A stretch of 64,000 nucleotides of DNA from Chrysopilus asiliformis. Lineage: Eukaryota; Arthropoda; Insecta; Diptera; Rhagionidae. The DNA is taken from NCBI GenBank assembly GCA_964034945.1, contig OZ035962.1:12953388-13017387 (forward strand), in the 5' to 3' direction. The notes beneath the pieces were generated by a model. It ran no database searches, was not told the origin of the DNA, and saw only the letters and a program-made list of their open reading frames with translations. Shown piece by piece: positions 1 to 12,940 of the stretch. A program made the translations under genes and the position numbers. Numbering within the stretch: the first letter of the stretch is position 1; every line of letters begins with the position of its first letter.

Positions 1-990
1 CATGTTTTTATTTTCGTCTTTTTCTGTTGTATCTTGTGTAGTTGCTCTTAGCACATTATCGGATGATTTCAATTCTTTGGGATAGGAAAGATCTTTGATT
101 TCATATCCATAAAAAAAAATTGTATTGCCTTAACGATCCCAGGGAATTATATTTGATTTTCAGGAAATTTCTGTAAACGGAATATATTTGAGTGTAGCGT
201 GGAAACAATTTTCAAATTATGTGATTTTTGGTTTCTCAAAATCAAAACACGTACGAATGTGTTGTTGTCATTAGAGCAGTTGTTTTCGTGGGCTGATGCC
301 AAGCAACAAAATACAATTTAAATTTATTTCTTCTTTTCGGTTTGGTTAAGCATGTTTTAAAGTGCAAAGTTTACTCTCATTTGGTTATTTTCAATCTCGG
401 CAGATGTTTTTAATGTTAAAAAGTCAGCGTTCATTTAACTCAAATGGGTTTTATTAACGCTTCATATTGTTTACGATTTTCGCTTTATTTTGTAATAAAA
501 TTTACATGTAAAATGGCTGTAAAAGTGTTAATTTTTTAATCGAGGTAAATTTAGAAGTGCAGCTGTAAATCAAAATGTTACCCACTTGTTGAAAGATATG
601 ATTATTTACTTTTCCTAAAACATATTTATGATGGGGTAAAAGCGTTAAACCTCTTTCAAAAATGGTTTTTAGCTGATTCAGATTTTTAGATAGTCCTAAT
701 ATTTGCTGTTATACTCTCATACATATACACTTTAGGGAAAAGTTTTTTCAAAGTGAGTTGAACAACATTTTGACAGGGAAAAACTAACGTAACTGGGATA
801 TTAAAATTTGACGCCCGTGGGGTTAGTCCGTGGCGCTAATTTTAGGCTTATTGGACCAACCCTTGCCTGTTATTAAGAATTACATTTGAGACTCAGTTGC
901 ATTAGGGGACGATAAAATATGAGGGCAAGCCAATTGAAAAAAAAAATCAAATGTAATACACATTTTTAAAAAAATAATAGCAAAATAACT
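1..990. other. AT-rich non-coding DNA
   Basis: No coding frame, repeat boundary or RNA gene was recognised. Short frames here lack any recognisable domain. Confidence 0.5.
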
Positions 991-998
991 AAAAAAAA

Positions 999-1070
999 GC
1001 GCCGCAGGCGAAATTCCTTGAAGATATATGATTGAACTTAAAATTATTATATAAAAAATGCGCCGCAGGT
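999..1070. repeat. Family H motif pair (GCGCCGCAGG)
   Basis: GCGCCGCAGGCGAAA at 999 and TGCGCCGCAGGTGAAA at 1060 recur about 61 bp apart in AT-rich DNA. The same motif returns at about ten other places in the window, which marks a decayed dispersed family. Confidence 0.55.
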
Positions 1071-1367
1071 GAAAACTTATGCAGATCAAAGTTAAATATC
1101 CGTTAAATTGATGGTCAAACAGTTTCCACAGATTAGTAAAACTCATTTGTGTCCTTTTCATGTTCTAAAAAGAATACTACCAACAACACTATATGGCAGC
1201 TATCAACACTGTTATAAACACTATAGACCAACTGATACATTTTATTTATGACGATATTAATACGACTTTGGTATAATTAGATGTTATGCCAATGGCAACC
1301 TCTCCTAAAAGCTACCAAAAACATTTTTTTTTCAAGAACGGAGAAATGTCTGGATCTTGCATTCAAT

Positions 1368-1639
1368 GTGCCTGTTTACATTAGGACTCATTTTGAGGCG
1401 GCACGTCTTTCGTAACTTTTCTGCTGTGTGCACACGGTTCGCTTTATCTGGATTCATAAACAAAACTAAACGACAGGTTTCAACGACCAGACTCAAAAAC
1501 CGGTTTGTGACCGATAATTTTAAGTGAATCTAAACTTCGTTCGCTCTTTTTGGTTTCCCTCCCCACTGCGTCCCTCACACTCACTTGGCCGGAGCGAAAG
1601 ACGTGCCGCCTCAAAATGAGTCCTAATGTAAACAGGCAC
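1368..1639. mobile_element. MITE-A with 45-bp perfect terminal inverted repeats
   Basis: The left arm 1368-1412 begins GTGCCTGTTTACATTAGG and ends GCGGCACGTCTTTCG. Its exact reverse complement occupies 1595-1639. Both ends are flanked by AAT (1365-1367 and 1640-1642), a 3-bp target duplication. The element is 272 bp with no coding capacity. A 3-bp duplication fits PIF/Harbinger-like cut-and-paste elements, though that superfamily prefers TWA, so the class is tentative. The perfect arms suggest recent activity. Confidence 0.85.
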
Positions 1640-1682
1640 AATGGATTCATTGAATATTTTCTTGTATGACTGCCTTTTGTAA

Positions 1683-1880
1683 TGCATCGAACCAATCGTC
1701 GAACACAAAAATGAACTACACCAGGGTGTTAAGCATGACAAAAGATTTTGATTTCCGGATGTCCGTCCGTCCGTCCGTGAACACAATAACTCTCTCAAGG
1801 ATTGAGCTACAACGCTGAAATTTTTTACCTACACACCTACTCACGGTAAGGCCACTTTTGTCTGGAAAAAATGAACTGTT
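1683..1880 (-). repeat. Family G repeat copy 1 (truncated)
   Basis: Read on the minus strand it carries the family G hallmarks: a CTCAATCC-like block, a short GGACGGACGGACGG tract, the CGGAAATCAAAATCTTTTG block, and the end ATTTTTGTGTTCGACGATTGG. The left module is missing. Confidence 0.65.
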
Positions 1881-2049
1881 GCCCAGAACAAAAAAAAAAA
1901 AAAAAACACACACATGCTACTAATTCAGTAATTTTTTGCGAGCGGCTAGTCTCTTAGTAGAGGCGCGTGCTTTTTGTTGATCATTCATTTTTAAACGAAG
2001 ATTTTCCTTTTAAAAAATAAGGAAAAAAAAGTTTAACCCTTAAAGGCTT

Positions 2050-2117
2050 GGTGGTACACCCGATGTACCACCTTTTTTGTAACAAATACTGCACGGTGGT
2101 ATCAAAATTGTACCACC
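2050..2117. repeat. Hairpin GGTGGTACA/TGTACCACC with degenerate second copy
   Basis: A perfect 9-bp inverted repeat with 5-bp loop lies at 2050-2072. It is followed by GGTGGT...ACCACC at 2095-2117. It lies just after TTAACCCTTAAAGGC, which resembles a piggyBac-type end, but no matching opposite end was found. Confidence 0.5.
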
Positions 2118-2401
2118 AATTAAACCGTCTTTCATTTTTTCAAAAAAAAATTTTTCGAGTGCCGGAAGGGTGAAAATATTTGCTATTTTTCTGTGCCTCT
2201 AAGGATTGAACTGAATTCCTTTCTAGGGTAGGTATATATTTTCCGGATAAGCTCTTTTTTTGTATTGGACATTTGTCCATGATATTTCATACAACTGTTC
2301 AAAAGACATGCACCCCACCCCCTTCACGCCCCTTATAGATCTACCTCTAAATGTTAATGAGACAACATTTGCAAAGAGATTTTGTATAAAAATAAACACA
2401 C

Positions 2402-2489
2402 TATTGATAACTTCTCAACTGTATTAATCTAAAAATAAATGCTTATTATTGATAAGTTCTCAACTGTATTAACCTAAAAATAAATGCTT
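2402..2489. repeat. Tandem duplication, about 43-bp unit x2
   Basis: Two adjacent units share TTCTCAACTGTATTAA and CTAAAAATAAATGCTTA, differing at a couple of bases. Confidence 0.8.
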
Positions 2490-2867
2490 AAAAAGAATTT
2501 GTCAATTTTTTTTCCAGAATGTCTATGCCATGTCTATTTATGATAACTTAGAATATCAAAGTGAAAATATTTATAGTCTGACATTGCTATTTAAATTGCA
2601 GTATTAAATTCCCACGTCCAAAATATTACAGATTTTTTACATTCAAAGTAAACATTTGACCTAAGTTGTGCTATTTAAACCCACAATTTATAAGTATTTG
2701 GCACACTTTTACCAAAGATTAGGTAAATAAAGATAACAAACCTAGAACAAATCCTAGGAGCTCGTAAAATCCACTTGCGGAAATGGGATCTTTAATATGC
2801 CTTGATTGCGTTTCATTATATTTTGCCGCTTAGCTGTCCAAAAATCAATAAAAATATTTAAATTGAA

Positions 2868-3002
2868 TTAAGGCCCCTTTGCTGATACAAGTCATAACTA
2901 TTTAAGTTATGCTTAGCCTTCTTAAACCATAGAAATTCTGGCACTTAACAAATTTAAGTTCTACATAAGTTGCTATGTTTCGTTGGTGCAAACCGCTCTA
3001 AG
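2868..3002. mobile_element. Short MITE family M, copy 1 (diverged)
   Basis: About 135 bp, alignable along its length with 25424-25556. Shared blocks are CTTAAACC-TAGAAATTCT, TTTAAGTT-TACATAAGTT and GTTGGTGCAAAC. The ends AAGGCCCCTTTGC and GCAAACCGCTCTAA are imperfect inverted repeats of each other. Confidence 0.6.
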
Positions 3003-5373
3003 ATTCATAACTCTACAGTATTTTCCATACATTTTAAAGGTTCTATGAAAGAATCTGTTGTTTCTTATCTTTAGTTTTTAGCTTTTACCACATTTTTTTT
3101 TGTAAATACTGTATTCATATTTTCTTGTTAAGAACCATAAATTCGTAGACTCACATTTATTTTGCCGCTTGGTTTACTTCTCCAAGGCACTTTAATTGAA
3201 ATACGTTTTAGCGCTTTTTTTTGTAAATTATACAAAATGATTTGTCAAAATGAGTTTTCCTCACTTTATGTATTTTAATGTATTTATTTGTTTGATAAAT
3301 TCCACAAATATATACCTACAGTAAAATTAAATATACCTACTCTTTTTTGCAGCTTTGGTAAATAACTGGAAAATTTGGGTAAATTGATTTCTGTTTATAA
3401 AATAAAATCCCAAAAGATTTTTCCCGGTTTTCCCTGTGGGAGCCTGAAAAAGAGCAAAAACGCCACGAGAAATAAATACATAATATTCGAAAAGGGAATT
3501 TTGGTAAACGAGTAAAATGATTTCACAGTGAATGGTGAATTTAGCAAAATATTAAATATTCCTTTGATGTATGTATTTATAAAAAAAATGTCTGTACTGC
3601 TTTTCAAATATGAGTTTATTTGATGGATTCCAATTGCGCGATTGAAGCTATGTATGTCTATTTTTTTGTAGTGGATATTTCTGTGTGTGTGGAAAATTTG
3701 TCGAGTAGAAGTAGTTTTTCGGTAGAATTTTTTTTTAAGTAAACTCTGTTGGAATTGAAAATTTTCTCCTATTTCATGTAGAGAAAATTAATTTTCCTGC
3801 ATGTTTCCTTTAACGGCTTTTATGTATATTTAAAGGATTTCGAGATATTTGAAAAAAATATAAAAATATTTTTTCAGAGACTAAATATTGCAGAGGAAAG
3901 TTTCTGATATTTTTTATCCGTTTCCACCCTGTGCCAAAAACCCGTGCTCAATTATCAATTTTTGTGAGTAATTCGTATCTCAATCTTTTGTCCCATTCCA
4001 TGGAGGAGTTATGGGAAATTAACGTAATGAGCTTTTCTTGCCTTTGTTCTTTAACAAAACAGAAATTTATAGCAACCTTAACTTATCATCTGAAAATGTC
4101 TACAATTATTACAGAACCAGGTTAGGAGTGCATCTTTATCATTTTTCCTTTATTAACAGTCGTTTAAATACAAGAAAAAAGATATAATTTCCACTATAAT
4201 GAGATTAGATTGTGTCTCTTGTTCCTCTTTCGTCTTCCTTTAATTTATAATTTTATCATCTTTTATTGTGGGAGAACAATAAAGTGGCTCAATGGTGTCA
4301 TTTCTTAGTGATGGCCACTTTTTAACTTATTTAAATAACTGCCATATCAAATTAGTTAATAATACTAACGATTATAATTAAATTATAATAGAAACATCCA
4401 TAATTAAGTTTATTGAGACTAGGGGCCATGGATTCATCCACATTTCTACTTTTCTTATGCAAATTCACTTTGCCAACATCTAATTGAATAAAAATTTTAA
4501 GAAGGAAACGATGTGACCGGTGTTCCAAATTACCTGGGCGCTCAATTGGATAAAAATCATCCGTCGGCGTCGGATGTCGTCGTTTCATCGTCACGGCCGT
4601 GAAGTGAACAGAAATGATCCAACGTGGAAAAAGGTTCTATGGCATCATAGAGTGAATCTAGAAAGATACTTTTTTGAATATCTTCGTGGAATTTGCTGCT
4701 TATCCAAAAATATTACTTGAAAAGGGCCAAAGAGGTGAATAAACATAATGTGATTAAATTATTATTAAAAGGTCACGATGAAAAAGTTCGGAGGAGGGTA
4801 TAAGAATCATTTTCATGACATTATTATATCTAAGAAGATGCGAAGATCTTTTCTCTAGAGGCGAAACTCATAATTTTTATCGTTCTCAATTACCTCGCAT
4901 CAGTTAGCATTAAACGGGGGACGAAAGGTAAACGAGATTGAAATTACAAAATTTCACTTTCTGGAAAATTTTTCTTATTTCCGGGGCTCTTTGATGTGCC
5001 ACTGATGTTTTTTTTACGTATTATCTTTTGCTTCAGCTGAATCTTGTGTTTGAAACTAAAGATGCGACATTTAACCAAAATAGGTGTATGCAATTCCTTT
5101 GCTAAAAGTCTTGTTTTAAATATTCTTTTTTATTTTGTCATTTACTTGAGAAAATTACATCTCTGGGAGGCCTATTTTATGTTTTAGAGTCTTCAGTTTT
5201 TAAAGTCGTTTCATCCCTAAATTATAAATCATACCACCATTGTTTGTAATGCCATCAACCCTAAATTTTTACTGCACACAAATAAAACTTTGGGAAAATT
5301 TCCTGTTTTTTGGCATGGATTCCCCTTTTGCTTGGGAGTCATTACCAAAAAATTTCACTGTCTCTTATATTCT
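3003..5373. other. AT-rich non-coding DNA
   Basis: No supported gene or repeat boundary was recognised. The small frames at 3395-3607, 3931-4125 and 4352-4720 show no domain, and their composition matches the surroundings. Confidence 0.5.
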
Positions 5374-5846
5374 TACTAGCTTGCATACCCGTCGTTGCCG
5401 GGTTAAGTTTTTTCAATTTTTTTTTTGATGGTCTATGTTGGAGCTAAACTTCAGGCCAATCGGCTCGGTAGTTTCCCCGCAAAAGGGTAACATATGGGAA
5501 GAGCTAAGTTTCGAGATCACTTTACCCCCTCTCCTTACTCCCCCACCTCTCGGGGTACTTTTTAATGGGTCTATGATGGGGCTGGACCCCCGACGAACAT
5601 CTATCCCAAATTTCAGGCCAATCGGTTCAGTAATTTCCCCGCGAAAGAGTGACATAGCGCAAAAACTAAGTTTCGAAATCACTTTATCCCCTCCCCTTAC
5701 TCCCCCCACCACTCGCGCTACTTTTCCGTATGCCTATGTTGGAACCAGTACTACCATAGACACTCATGTCAATCGGTTCAGCCGTTTTTCCGTGAAAGAG
5801 GAACAGACAGACAGACACCAACTCATTTTTATATATTAGTATGATA
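5374..5846 (+). repeat. Family S (SINE-like) repeat, copy 1, head type 1
   Basis: It starts CTAGCTTGCATACCCG with a small ACCCG/CGGGT hairpin. Tandem diverged modules follow, each with CCAATCGG-TCAGTA-TTTCCCCGCG and AACTAAGTTTCGA-ATCACTTTA. It ends with TTTTTCCGTGAAAGAGG, a GACAGACAGACACC tract, CAACTCATTTTTATATATTA and short GTATGAT repeats. There is no transposase or reverse transcriptase. The long frames on both strands here are by-products of the modules. Class (SINE or other non-autonomous element) is not certain. Confidence 0.75.
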
Positions 5847-6194
5847 TGATAATATGATTAGTATGATTTTGTGCAGGAATCTGTCCTATAATTTCTCACC
5901 GTGTTATTTTTTGGGACAATCGTCCCTCCGGGTTATCAGGGATTCTCCAGGTTTATTTTATTTAAATTTACTCGTCATTTGTTAAAAATAATAACAGCTT
6001 TTAAATGCAAGAAAAACCGATCTTAAAAATATTTGTCACACACATATACACACTCAATATTACCCGATTCGTCGAATGTGTATATCCTGGGCTCCGATCT
6101 GATTTTTCAAGTGATATTAACACCTTTCTTATATTGTATGTGTTTTTCAAGCTCTTGGATATTCACACTGACAGACGGACGTGTTAAAGTGAAA

Positions 6195-6372
6195 CACGTT
6201 GACTGTCGAACCAATTTTTGCAAATATTTAAAAAGAATGTATATAGAATGTATGTATGTAGAATGAATGCATGTAAAATGTAGATCTGACTATCGAAAAG
6301 CATAGCCTTTACCCTTCATGGAACTTTTTCACTGGCTATCAAAAATGATAGCCATGGCAGTCAATGTGTTAA
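6195..6372. mobile_element. Degenerate piggyBac-like MITE
   Basis: CACGTTGACTGTC at 6195 pairs with GGCAGTCAATGTG, which ends at a TTAA (6369-6372). The motif matches the termini of the better copy at 11093-11422. The left TTAA is not adjacent, so the left end is damaged. Confidence 0.5.
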
Positions 6373-8423
6373 TAAATATCGGCACTAGTCGTAAAATGCA
6401 CTTTTCAATCGTTAATTTGTATGATTAACCTGAGTTTGAAATCGAATGGCGTTAGATCGAAAATAGTCTAAGCTTAATAAAAATATCAATTAATTATTGA
6501 GCAAAATACGTTGCAGTTTTCTAGCCTTTATAGGAAGGTTACGTCTTTCCAATGAGGTTCGATAAGATTTCTAATGTAACCGAGGTTTTACTAGTATCCC
6601 AAGACTAATGGTTGTTAATTTTGCTCATCGCGTGTACTTCAATCATTATTATGATTCATAATTACAGGTATTTCGGTAAATTGAAGTCATTTCATTTCAA
6701 TCAAAAGCGGAAAAATTTGAAGCGAAAAAAATAATCAAGAAATAGATTCGCATGATCAGCTCAAGAGGAATTATATCTTCTATTGTGGGTGAATCGTAAT
6801 GCAAGTGATGGTCTCCAGGCAGAGAAAGTTACTGAAAATATGTAATTCTCAAACGATACTCGATAATCGAGGAAGAGTTTTATGATGTCATGGAATTGTT
6901 ATTATTATTATTATTGGGATAGGTCCAGATATATACATTTCAAATGTACCCAACTGATCTACAATAGTTTCGCCATAGTTTTGCCATTTTCGTGGTTCTT
7001 TTTTTCTTGTTTTGATTTTTGCTTTAGTTTGGGTTAAGTTTGAGCACCTGAAGCGTAAAGTTTTTATCTTGAAACCAGGTCACATTCAGTGATTTGTGGT
7101 ACATGCGCCATTTGGAATGGCATTTAACAGATAATTTCTGGTATGTGGACAATTTTACTTTCCAACAAAAGATTGCATAATATGTCACGTAACACTTGTC
7201 TGAAGGGCGTTTCGCATAATCGTTTCAATTATTATGTATTCTTTGTGGGAGTTGAAATTGGAATGGGTTAAATGTTTTCTAAGAATGTTATATTAATTAT
7301 TTTGGTTCTTAATTTCATGTGGTTTATAATTTATATTGTTGTGAGATTTATTGTTTATTGGTTGTTGAAATTGCAAAGTGATTTAGTGTAAGAAATTTTT
7401 TTAGAGTGCTGGATTTTTATAAAAGTTCGTTTTTTAAATAATTTCAATTGCACTATAATGAGTGGAAAAGTTATGTTTAATTGTATTTTATAAACTTTTT
7501 ACCTTAATCATATTTATAGCTAGGGCGTAACTTATATAGCCCAGTTTTTGCAAAATTCGTTATTTCAGTCTATGTTATAATATTTTTTGTTTTGGTCCAC
7601 GCTCTTCTCAGCTCTCTCTTGCACTTGGTCCTATCTAAAGAAATGAAAACGTCACGGCTACTTAAAAGCTCTAGTATACCTAAGTTGATTTCATCTTGAC
7701 ATTGATCATGTTTTTTGGCGATTTATCTACTGTTTGAATAAAACATTTGGCTTTTTTTTTGTATTTTTTAAGTAAGAAAATGTTTAACTATGTTCCAGAT
7801 TTTTTTGACGTAAAAAAATACAGTTTTAGTCCCTGTTTTTGTAAGTATTTTTTATCTGAAATCAATTAAATGATTTTTTTAGTAAGTATTACAAAATACT
7901 GGAATTTTGGAAAATAAATTACGAATAATTTAAGGTACAGGGTCGATTTTTTGGGAAAAAATTCGCCTATTTTTTGACTGCTAAAAAACCATAAATCAAA
8001 AAAAAAGTATCAGCACAGGTTTAGATGAACTAACGCTTAATAATTATGCAAAATTTAAAAGACATAAGTCGACTAAATATTTAATATCTGTCCCTTGAAC
8101 GCCTCAAGAAAGTTGGATCCAGTTTTCACTTTTTTAGAGATCAACCTTCAATGCACTAAAATCTACTCTACTACCAATTGTACACAAATTGTACACATTC
8201 TAGTTTTTTCTGGAGACGTTCTTAAGTTGGTAGGAATGATTACCGAATTTGATTGGAATTATTTCCAAGTTTTATGTACGCGTTCCAATAAAAAAATAGG
8301 AGAATGCTCTCAAAAAATGAAACCGGTCCTAAAAATATTTGTGCTGATTCCCAAAATATTTTGGAATTGTTATGTTGATTGTATATTTTCTTTGGGCTGT
8401 TGGTCAAGAGTTGTTTGTCAACT
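6373..8423. other. AT-rich non-coding DNA
   Basis: It contains a short ATT microsatellite near 6898-6915. No gene was recognised. Confidence 0.5.
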
Positions 8424-8426
8424 TAA

Positions 8427-8801
8427 GCGTGGTATTACACACAGCAACTTTCGGGCTTATTTAAGCCGGCAACTTTTGGGCTTAATAAGCCAATGTGCTT
8501 ACATTTGTGGCTTAAATAAGCCAATCCTGTTTGCATATGCTACACAAGTTTACATGTGTGTGTGTGTGGACTCAAACCATTGAAATTGCTGCTGCTCATA
8601 TACTTCCCACGATCTTTACCTGCTGACGGTCAGAACGAAAATGATTTCTGCCTACTACTTTTCCCAAATCGGTTCACACGCTTTGCATGTATACAGATTG
8701 TCGATAAGCCATGATTTCGAGTGGCAACTTTTCCCTCCTCAGTCGTTTCTCCCAAAAATCGGCTTAAGTAAGCCCGAAAGTTGCCGTTTGTAATACCGCG
8801 C
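8427..8801. mobile_element. MITE-B, TAA target duplication, about 45-bp TIRs
   Basis: The left arm GCGTGGTATTACACACAGCA continues ACTTTCGGGCTTATTTAAGCC. The right arm is its imperfect reverse complement, ending GTAATACCGCGC at 8801. TAA flanks both sides (8424-8426 and 8802-8804), the TWA duplication typical of PIF/Harbinger. The inner sequence has further GGCTTA/TAAGCC palindromes and no gene. A 162-codon frame crossing 8095-8583 runs through the left end and is therefore not a gene. Confidence 0.82.
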
Positions 8802-9287
8802 TAAAAGGAGAAGGTCTCTCATTGATAAATGAAAAGTTCCTCTAAGTTTTTATAGGGATCAGTAAAAAAAACCCGCACAGTTTCATATATTGTCACCCGG
8901 GTGCGAGATCTTCATCACAAAATTGCGGAATGAATGCAATTTTTTCTCTTCGTGTAGTCACACTTGATTATTTTCCTGCTTTCGAATAAACCATTATAAT
9001 AGTTTCAATATTTAAGAAGCAATTAACGCAAAATAAAATTGAAATTTAAAGTATGTATATTTAGTGTTAGCTTAAAAATCCCTATTAAAGATGTTTTCAT
9101 TTTCCGTTTCTCAGAAGGAAATTGGCAAAGTTACCTGGAATTGTTTACATCAATTCAAATAAATAATTCAATACTATGAAACCGGAAAGATCTCAATGAA
9201 ATTAAATTAAGAGGAAAAAATCATACAAAAACAAATGCCCGTCCAATGTTTTCCTATTAAAGTTGCCTCAAAAAGTAAATTAAAATA

Positions 9288-9922
9288 TAAGAATAGCTAC
9301 AATTGCCAGGAGCCAATCGCCAAATACTCTATATGATGACAGACAATGTTTATTTAAAAAAAATCTATTTGTGTGGAGAGAAAGGAAGAAGCAAAAACTG
9401 AGAAAACAGGAAAAAAAAACATTTCATTGTATTGGAGAAGGGGGAAGCAGTGTTCCGATTGGATTTTGATGTATGGATGAGTTATCTAAAATCCTATTCT
9501 AAATACATATTGCCTGTACAAATTTTTCAAAATAACTCGCCGTTTTCGAGAAAATTGGAAAAAACTGTTTCGTTTGTATCGGGGAGGGAGAAGGAATGGT
9601 AAAATTTTGCCCGTTCAAGAACTTAGCCGAGCAATTTACGAAAAACGTAATTATAGAAAATTTCAAGTCTTTAGCTCAATCCTTTCGAAAGTTATGGTGT
9701 TCACGGATAGACGGACAGACAGCCGGACAGACGGACAGACGGACAGAGGGGCAGACGGACAGACAGACGGACAGACAGACTTACAGTCGGATATATAGAC
9801 GGACGGACATGCGGAAATCAAAATCTTTTTTTAGTTGATTTTTGTGTCCGATGATTAGTTTGATGCGTTACAAACGGTATACTAAATCTAATATACTTCT
9901 ATATGATATATCATATAGAGTA
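9288..9922 (+). repeat. Family G repeat copy 2 (near full length)
   Basis: It begins AGCTACAATTGCCAGGAGCC and AAATACTCTATATGATGACA. An A-rich module with TTGGATTTTGATGTATGGA and GAGAAAATTGGAAAAAACTG follows. Next come CAATCCTTTCGAAAGTTATG, GTGTTCACGGA, a CAGACGGA tract (about 9710-9790), CATGCGGAAATCAAAATC, and the end CTATATGATATATCATATAG. TACTCTATATGA occurs inverted near both ends. No transposase is encoded. The microsatellite joined to a conserved block recalls mini-me elements of Diptera. Confidence 0.75.
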
Positions 9923-11088
9923 CAAAAAATCAACAAACGAACAAAAACTCAAGAAAAACATTTTCAATTTTTATTAATGAAACCATTAAAATTTAAACAA
10001 ACTTGGGCGAATCCCTTCGCCTGCCATTCGCGTAAATATTTATTTGCTGAAGCTGAAAGCTTAGCTGCTTTTTTCACTTCGATATTTTGTGGGCTTCCTT
10101 TTGTTGACCTTGGGACCCTTTTCTTAAATATTTAACCTGGTAAGCCAGTTTTTAAGCCATTTTCATAAGGACCAGACAACCAGTTGAAAAGTCAAGACGT
10201 TTTTTTTGGTATTTGGAAAATTCCTGAACCTTTTGAGGGAACGAAGTAAAAGCAAGGAAAAACAAATGGGAACCCATTGCTGTCTAAGATCACGTCCGAA
10301 TTTCGTTGAAGTGTTCTCCCGTATCACCGGATCTCATCCGTTTAAATTCCAAGCGTTGCTGTTCATCATGAACTTTTCTCATTTTCCCAGCCCCAATGTT
10401 TCTTGGAAAGCCCTAGAGAATCATTGATGCAGGCCTCGGCGGTGACAGAGAATGTTTTTCGTCGGGGCTTCCGCAACAGCGTCTTAGTTTATGCAGCCTC
10501 GAGTTTTCCGCTTTTCAATTAAATGAGATGAGATCTCATTGGATTCACTGCACGTCTTAACGCCGAATAAGTTCGGAATTGTGCGCGCTCTAATTGAATG
10601 AAACACGCGTGATATAATTTACGAGGCTGCTGGAGACGCGACAATCGTATGAAATTAACGTGAAGGACACTTGCCGGGATGCTAAAATACTTCATAGAGT
10701 TTTGTATGAATGGATGGTGCCTGATTTTGGTACCTGTCAACTGACTCGTCTTCCGCTGTTTTCTTTTGTCAAATTATGTAAATTATTGAATCTTATTGTT
10801 TGTCTCTGTAATAAGAGTTTATTCGCGTATTCACTGGGTTTGGCTCAAGGGTAAAATTTATGTTTTTACACGGTTTTAATTTTTTTTTTAAATTCTGATT
10901 TCTTGCAAGTGACAATTAGAATTCCAAAGGGGTGACAGAATTAAATAACTTCATTTAAAGTGATCTGACCCTATTAGTAGATCTTTGCTAAGCAAAGTTT
11001 AGCAGCAGTTTAAGCAAAATCGGAGTTTAGGTTATTAATAAAAAAATTAAACCTCGAATTCTATAATGTTTGGCATGTAACCATCAAG
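9923..11088. other. Non-coding DNA, no feature recognised
   Basis: Slightly higher GC at 10260-10480, but no open frame with splice borders or recognisable domain. Confidence 0.45.
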
Positions 11089-11092
11089 TTAA

Positions 11093-11422
11093 CACGTTGA
11101 CTGCCACCATGAAAGCGCAAAAATCGATTCCTAGAGGCCAGTAGACTCTTTTTATGAATTGCCATGAAATAATATATATTTTTTAAGTTTCCGAGATATT
11201 CCGCAACACACCGTTTTGGGTTCCACATTGGACTCAATTCATATTTTAAATATCAAAAATATGTCACATGCCATCTATTATTTTGTCCATAAGATTTATA
11301 CAGTTCTGTACTTCCAATGTCTTACCAAGCAGCTTATTCTAAAGTAAAGTGCTGTGTCTCACACGATCTGAGGAGCCAATTTTGAAGTGAGATCACGTCG
11401 GTCACACATGGCAGTCAACGTG
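11093..11422. mobile_element. piggyBac-like MITE flanked by TTAA
   Basis: The ends are CACGTTGACTGCCA and its exact reverse complement TGGCAGTCAACGTG. Each is bordered by TTAA (11089-11092 and 11423-11426). The element is 330 bp without coding capacity. TTAA insertion is the hallmark of piggyBac transposases (family knowledge). Confidence 0.82.
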
Positions 11423-11426
11423 TTAA

Positions 11427-12940
11427 TTTTTATGGACGAGTTGAGATTTTGGAAAAAATATTATTTTTTAGATATTTTTTTCGATAGGTACTCATATTCC
11501 AAAGAAAAGTTTTGTGTTGATCACAACTGATATTTTTGGCTTATTTTCTAAATTTGGCAATTGGGTATAAGATTAAGAACATTGTGGCATCGGGAGATAT
11601 AGCAAAACGGGAAACTGGAATGTCAAAATGGTCAACTCATATTTAGTAAATAAGACAGTTGCAAAAAAACATGCTTCTCCACTTTAAAATTTTATGAAAT
11701 TTAAATCACAATTGAAATTAAAAAGCAAACTCCTTCGAATCAGTAGGTTTTCATGCATCCTAAGAGGTTTTTTTACACTTGTTTACAAATAAAAATTAAA
11801 TGGCGTTTGACGTTTGATGTTTTGTTAATTTCCAACGATTTCCCCAAACCGATTTTCCCAAAAATCATCATTTTATGCAAAACATTTTCCAGGTAATTTC
11901 TTTAATTGTAAAAAAATGTATCTCACTTGCATTAAATTGAATTTAGCTGGTTTTTATATTTATGCTGAGAAGCATTACAAAATCTATTATTCCCTTTTAT
12001 CACAGTTGCCAACATGCCTGCGACTATGCTCTGAAATTGATTGGTTCCTGTTGCAATGATGACGCCTCAAGATTCTGATGTTCGAAGTGATGATGATGAA
12101 AAACGAAAATTCCACGTGATTATTATTTTGATTGCGCTCCACTGAGCATGAAGACGAACCGACTTACTGTTGCGCTTAGAAGCATTCCAGGCTATCATTT
12201 TAACGTGGAGTTTTATGGAAAAAATCTATGGATGTATCTACCTTTAAATACACCTTTTAAGAGAAAATATAGCAAGAAAATGTGGAAAAAGGCGTTTTCA
12301 TGGAGTGTTGGATGTTAAATTCACATGTTGAGGAGGATGATTCCCATTCGGCGTGGTTAGCCGAATGCAATATCCAAGATTAGTCCCAGTCACATTCACA
12401 TTTCGATTCTCGTTCCCTACAGAAATTCCTCCTGATGATTGCTCTACCGAAACGAGTCCCCAACTGACGGTTTTATACAGTCACCGATCTACGTTTTAAA
12501 ATATAAAGACTCGTTTATATACGATGGACAAAAGGCAAAAGTGTTTCGGAGCGTGTGAAAAAGTCCATCAAGAAAGACGTAAGAAGAAATATTTTCTTCT
12601 TGGAGCGTTTTGCTTTTGCTGCCCTTGAAGTGTCATTTCCTTTATGAATGTTCAATTCTTTACACTTTTAATGTCGGCCAGAAAAAGGGGATATGGAAAC
12701 CTTTGATTCAAATTGAATACTTGAGTGGATATCTAGTTCTAGAAGGTGATGTCTCCCTACAGACCACATCGTAGGTTTTTGAATTTTTCACGGTTTTAAT
12801 GCATTTTTTGTATGATGACTTTCTACTATTCTTTAAACCCTTAGGGAAATTATTTTAAAATAACTGTAAACAAAATGCATGTAAAATAATTCAAAGAGAG
12901 TGGCAAGACTTTGATTTAAAGGGCAAAAAACTCTTGAAAA
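11427..12940. other. Non-coding DNA
   Basis: No supported gene, RNA or repeat boundary was found. Confidence 0.45.

Noticed and set aside
2033..2050. TTAACCCTTAAAGGC as a piggyBac end
   Set aside because: The start looks right but no inverted partner ending in TTAA was found within about 1 kb.
5413..5839. Frames on both strands over 5.4-5.8 kb, and similar at 19233-19676, 33826-34107 and 44327-44539
   Set aside because: The same peptides recur at every family S copy in either strand; they come from repeated DNA modules, not protein.
8095..8583. 162-codon frame
   Set aside because: It starts only at TTG, runs across the left end of MITE-B and has no recognisable domain.
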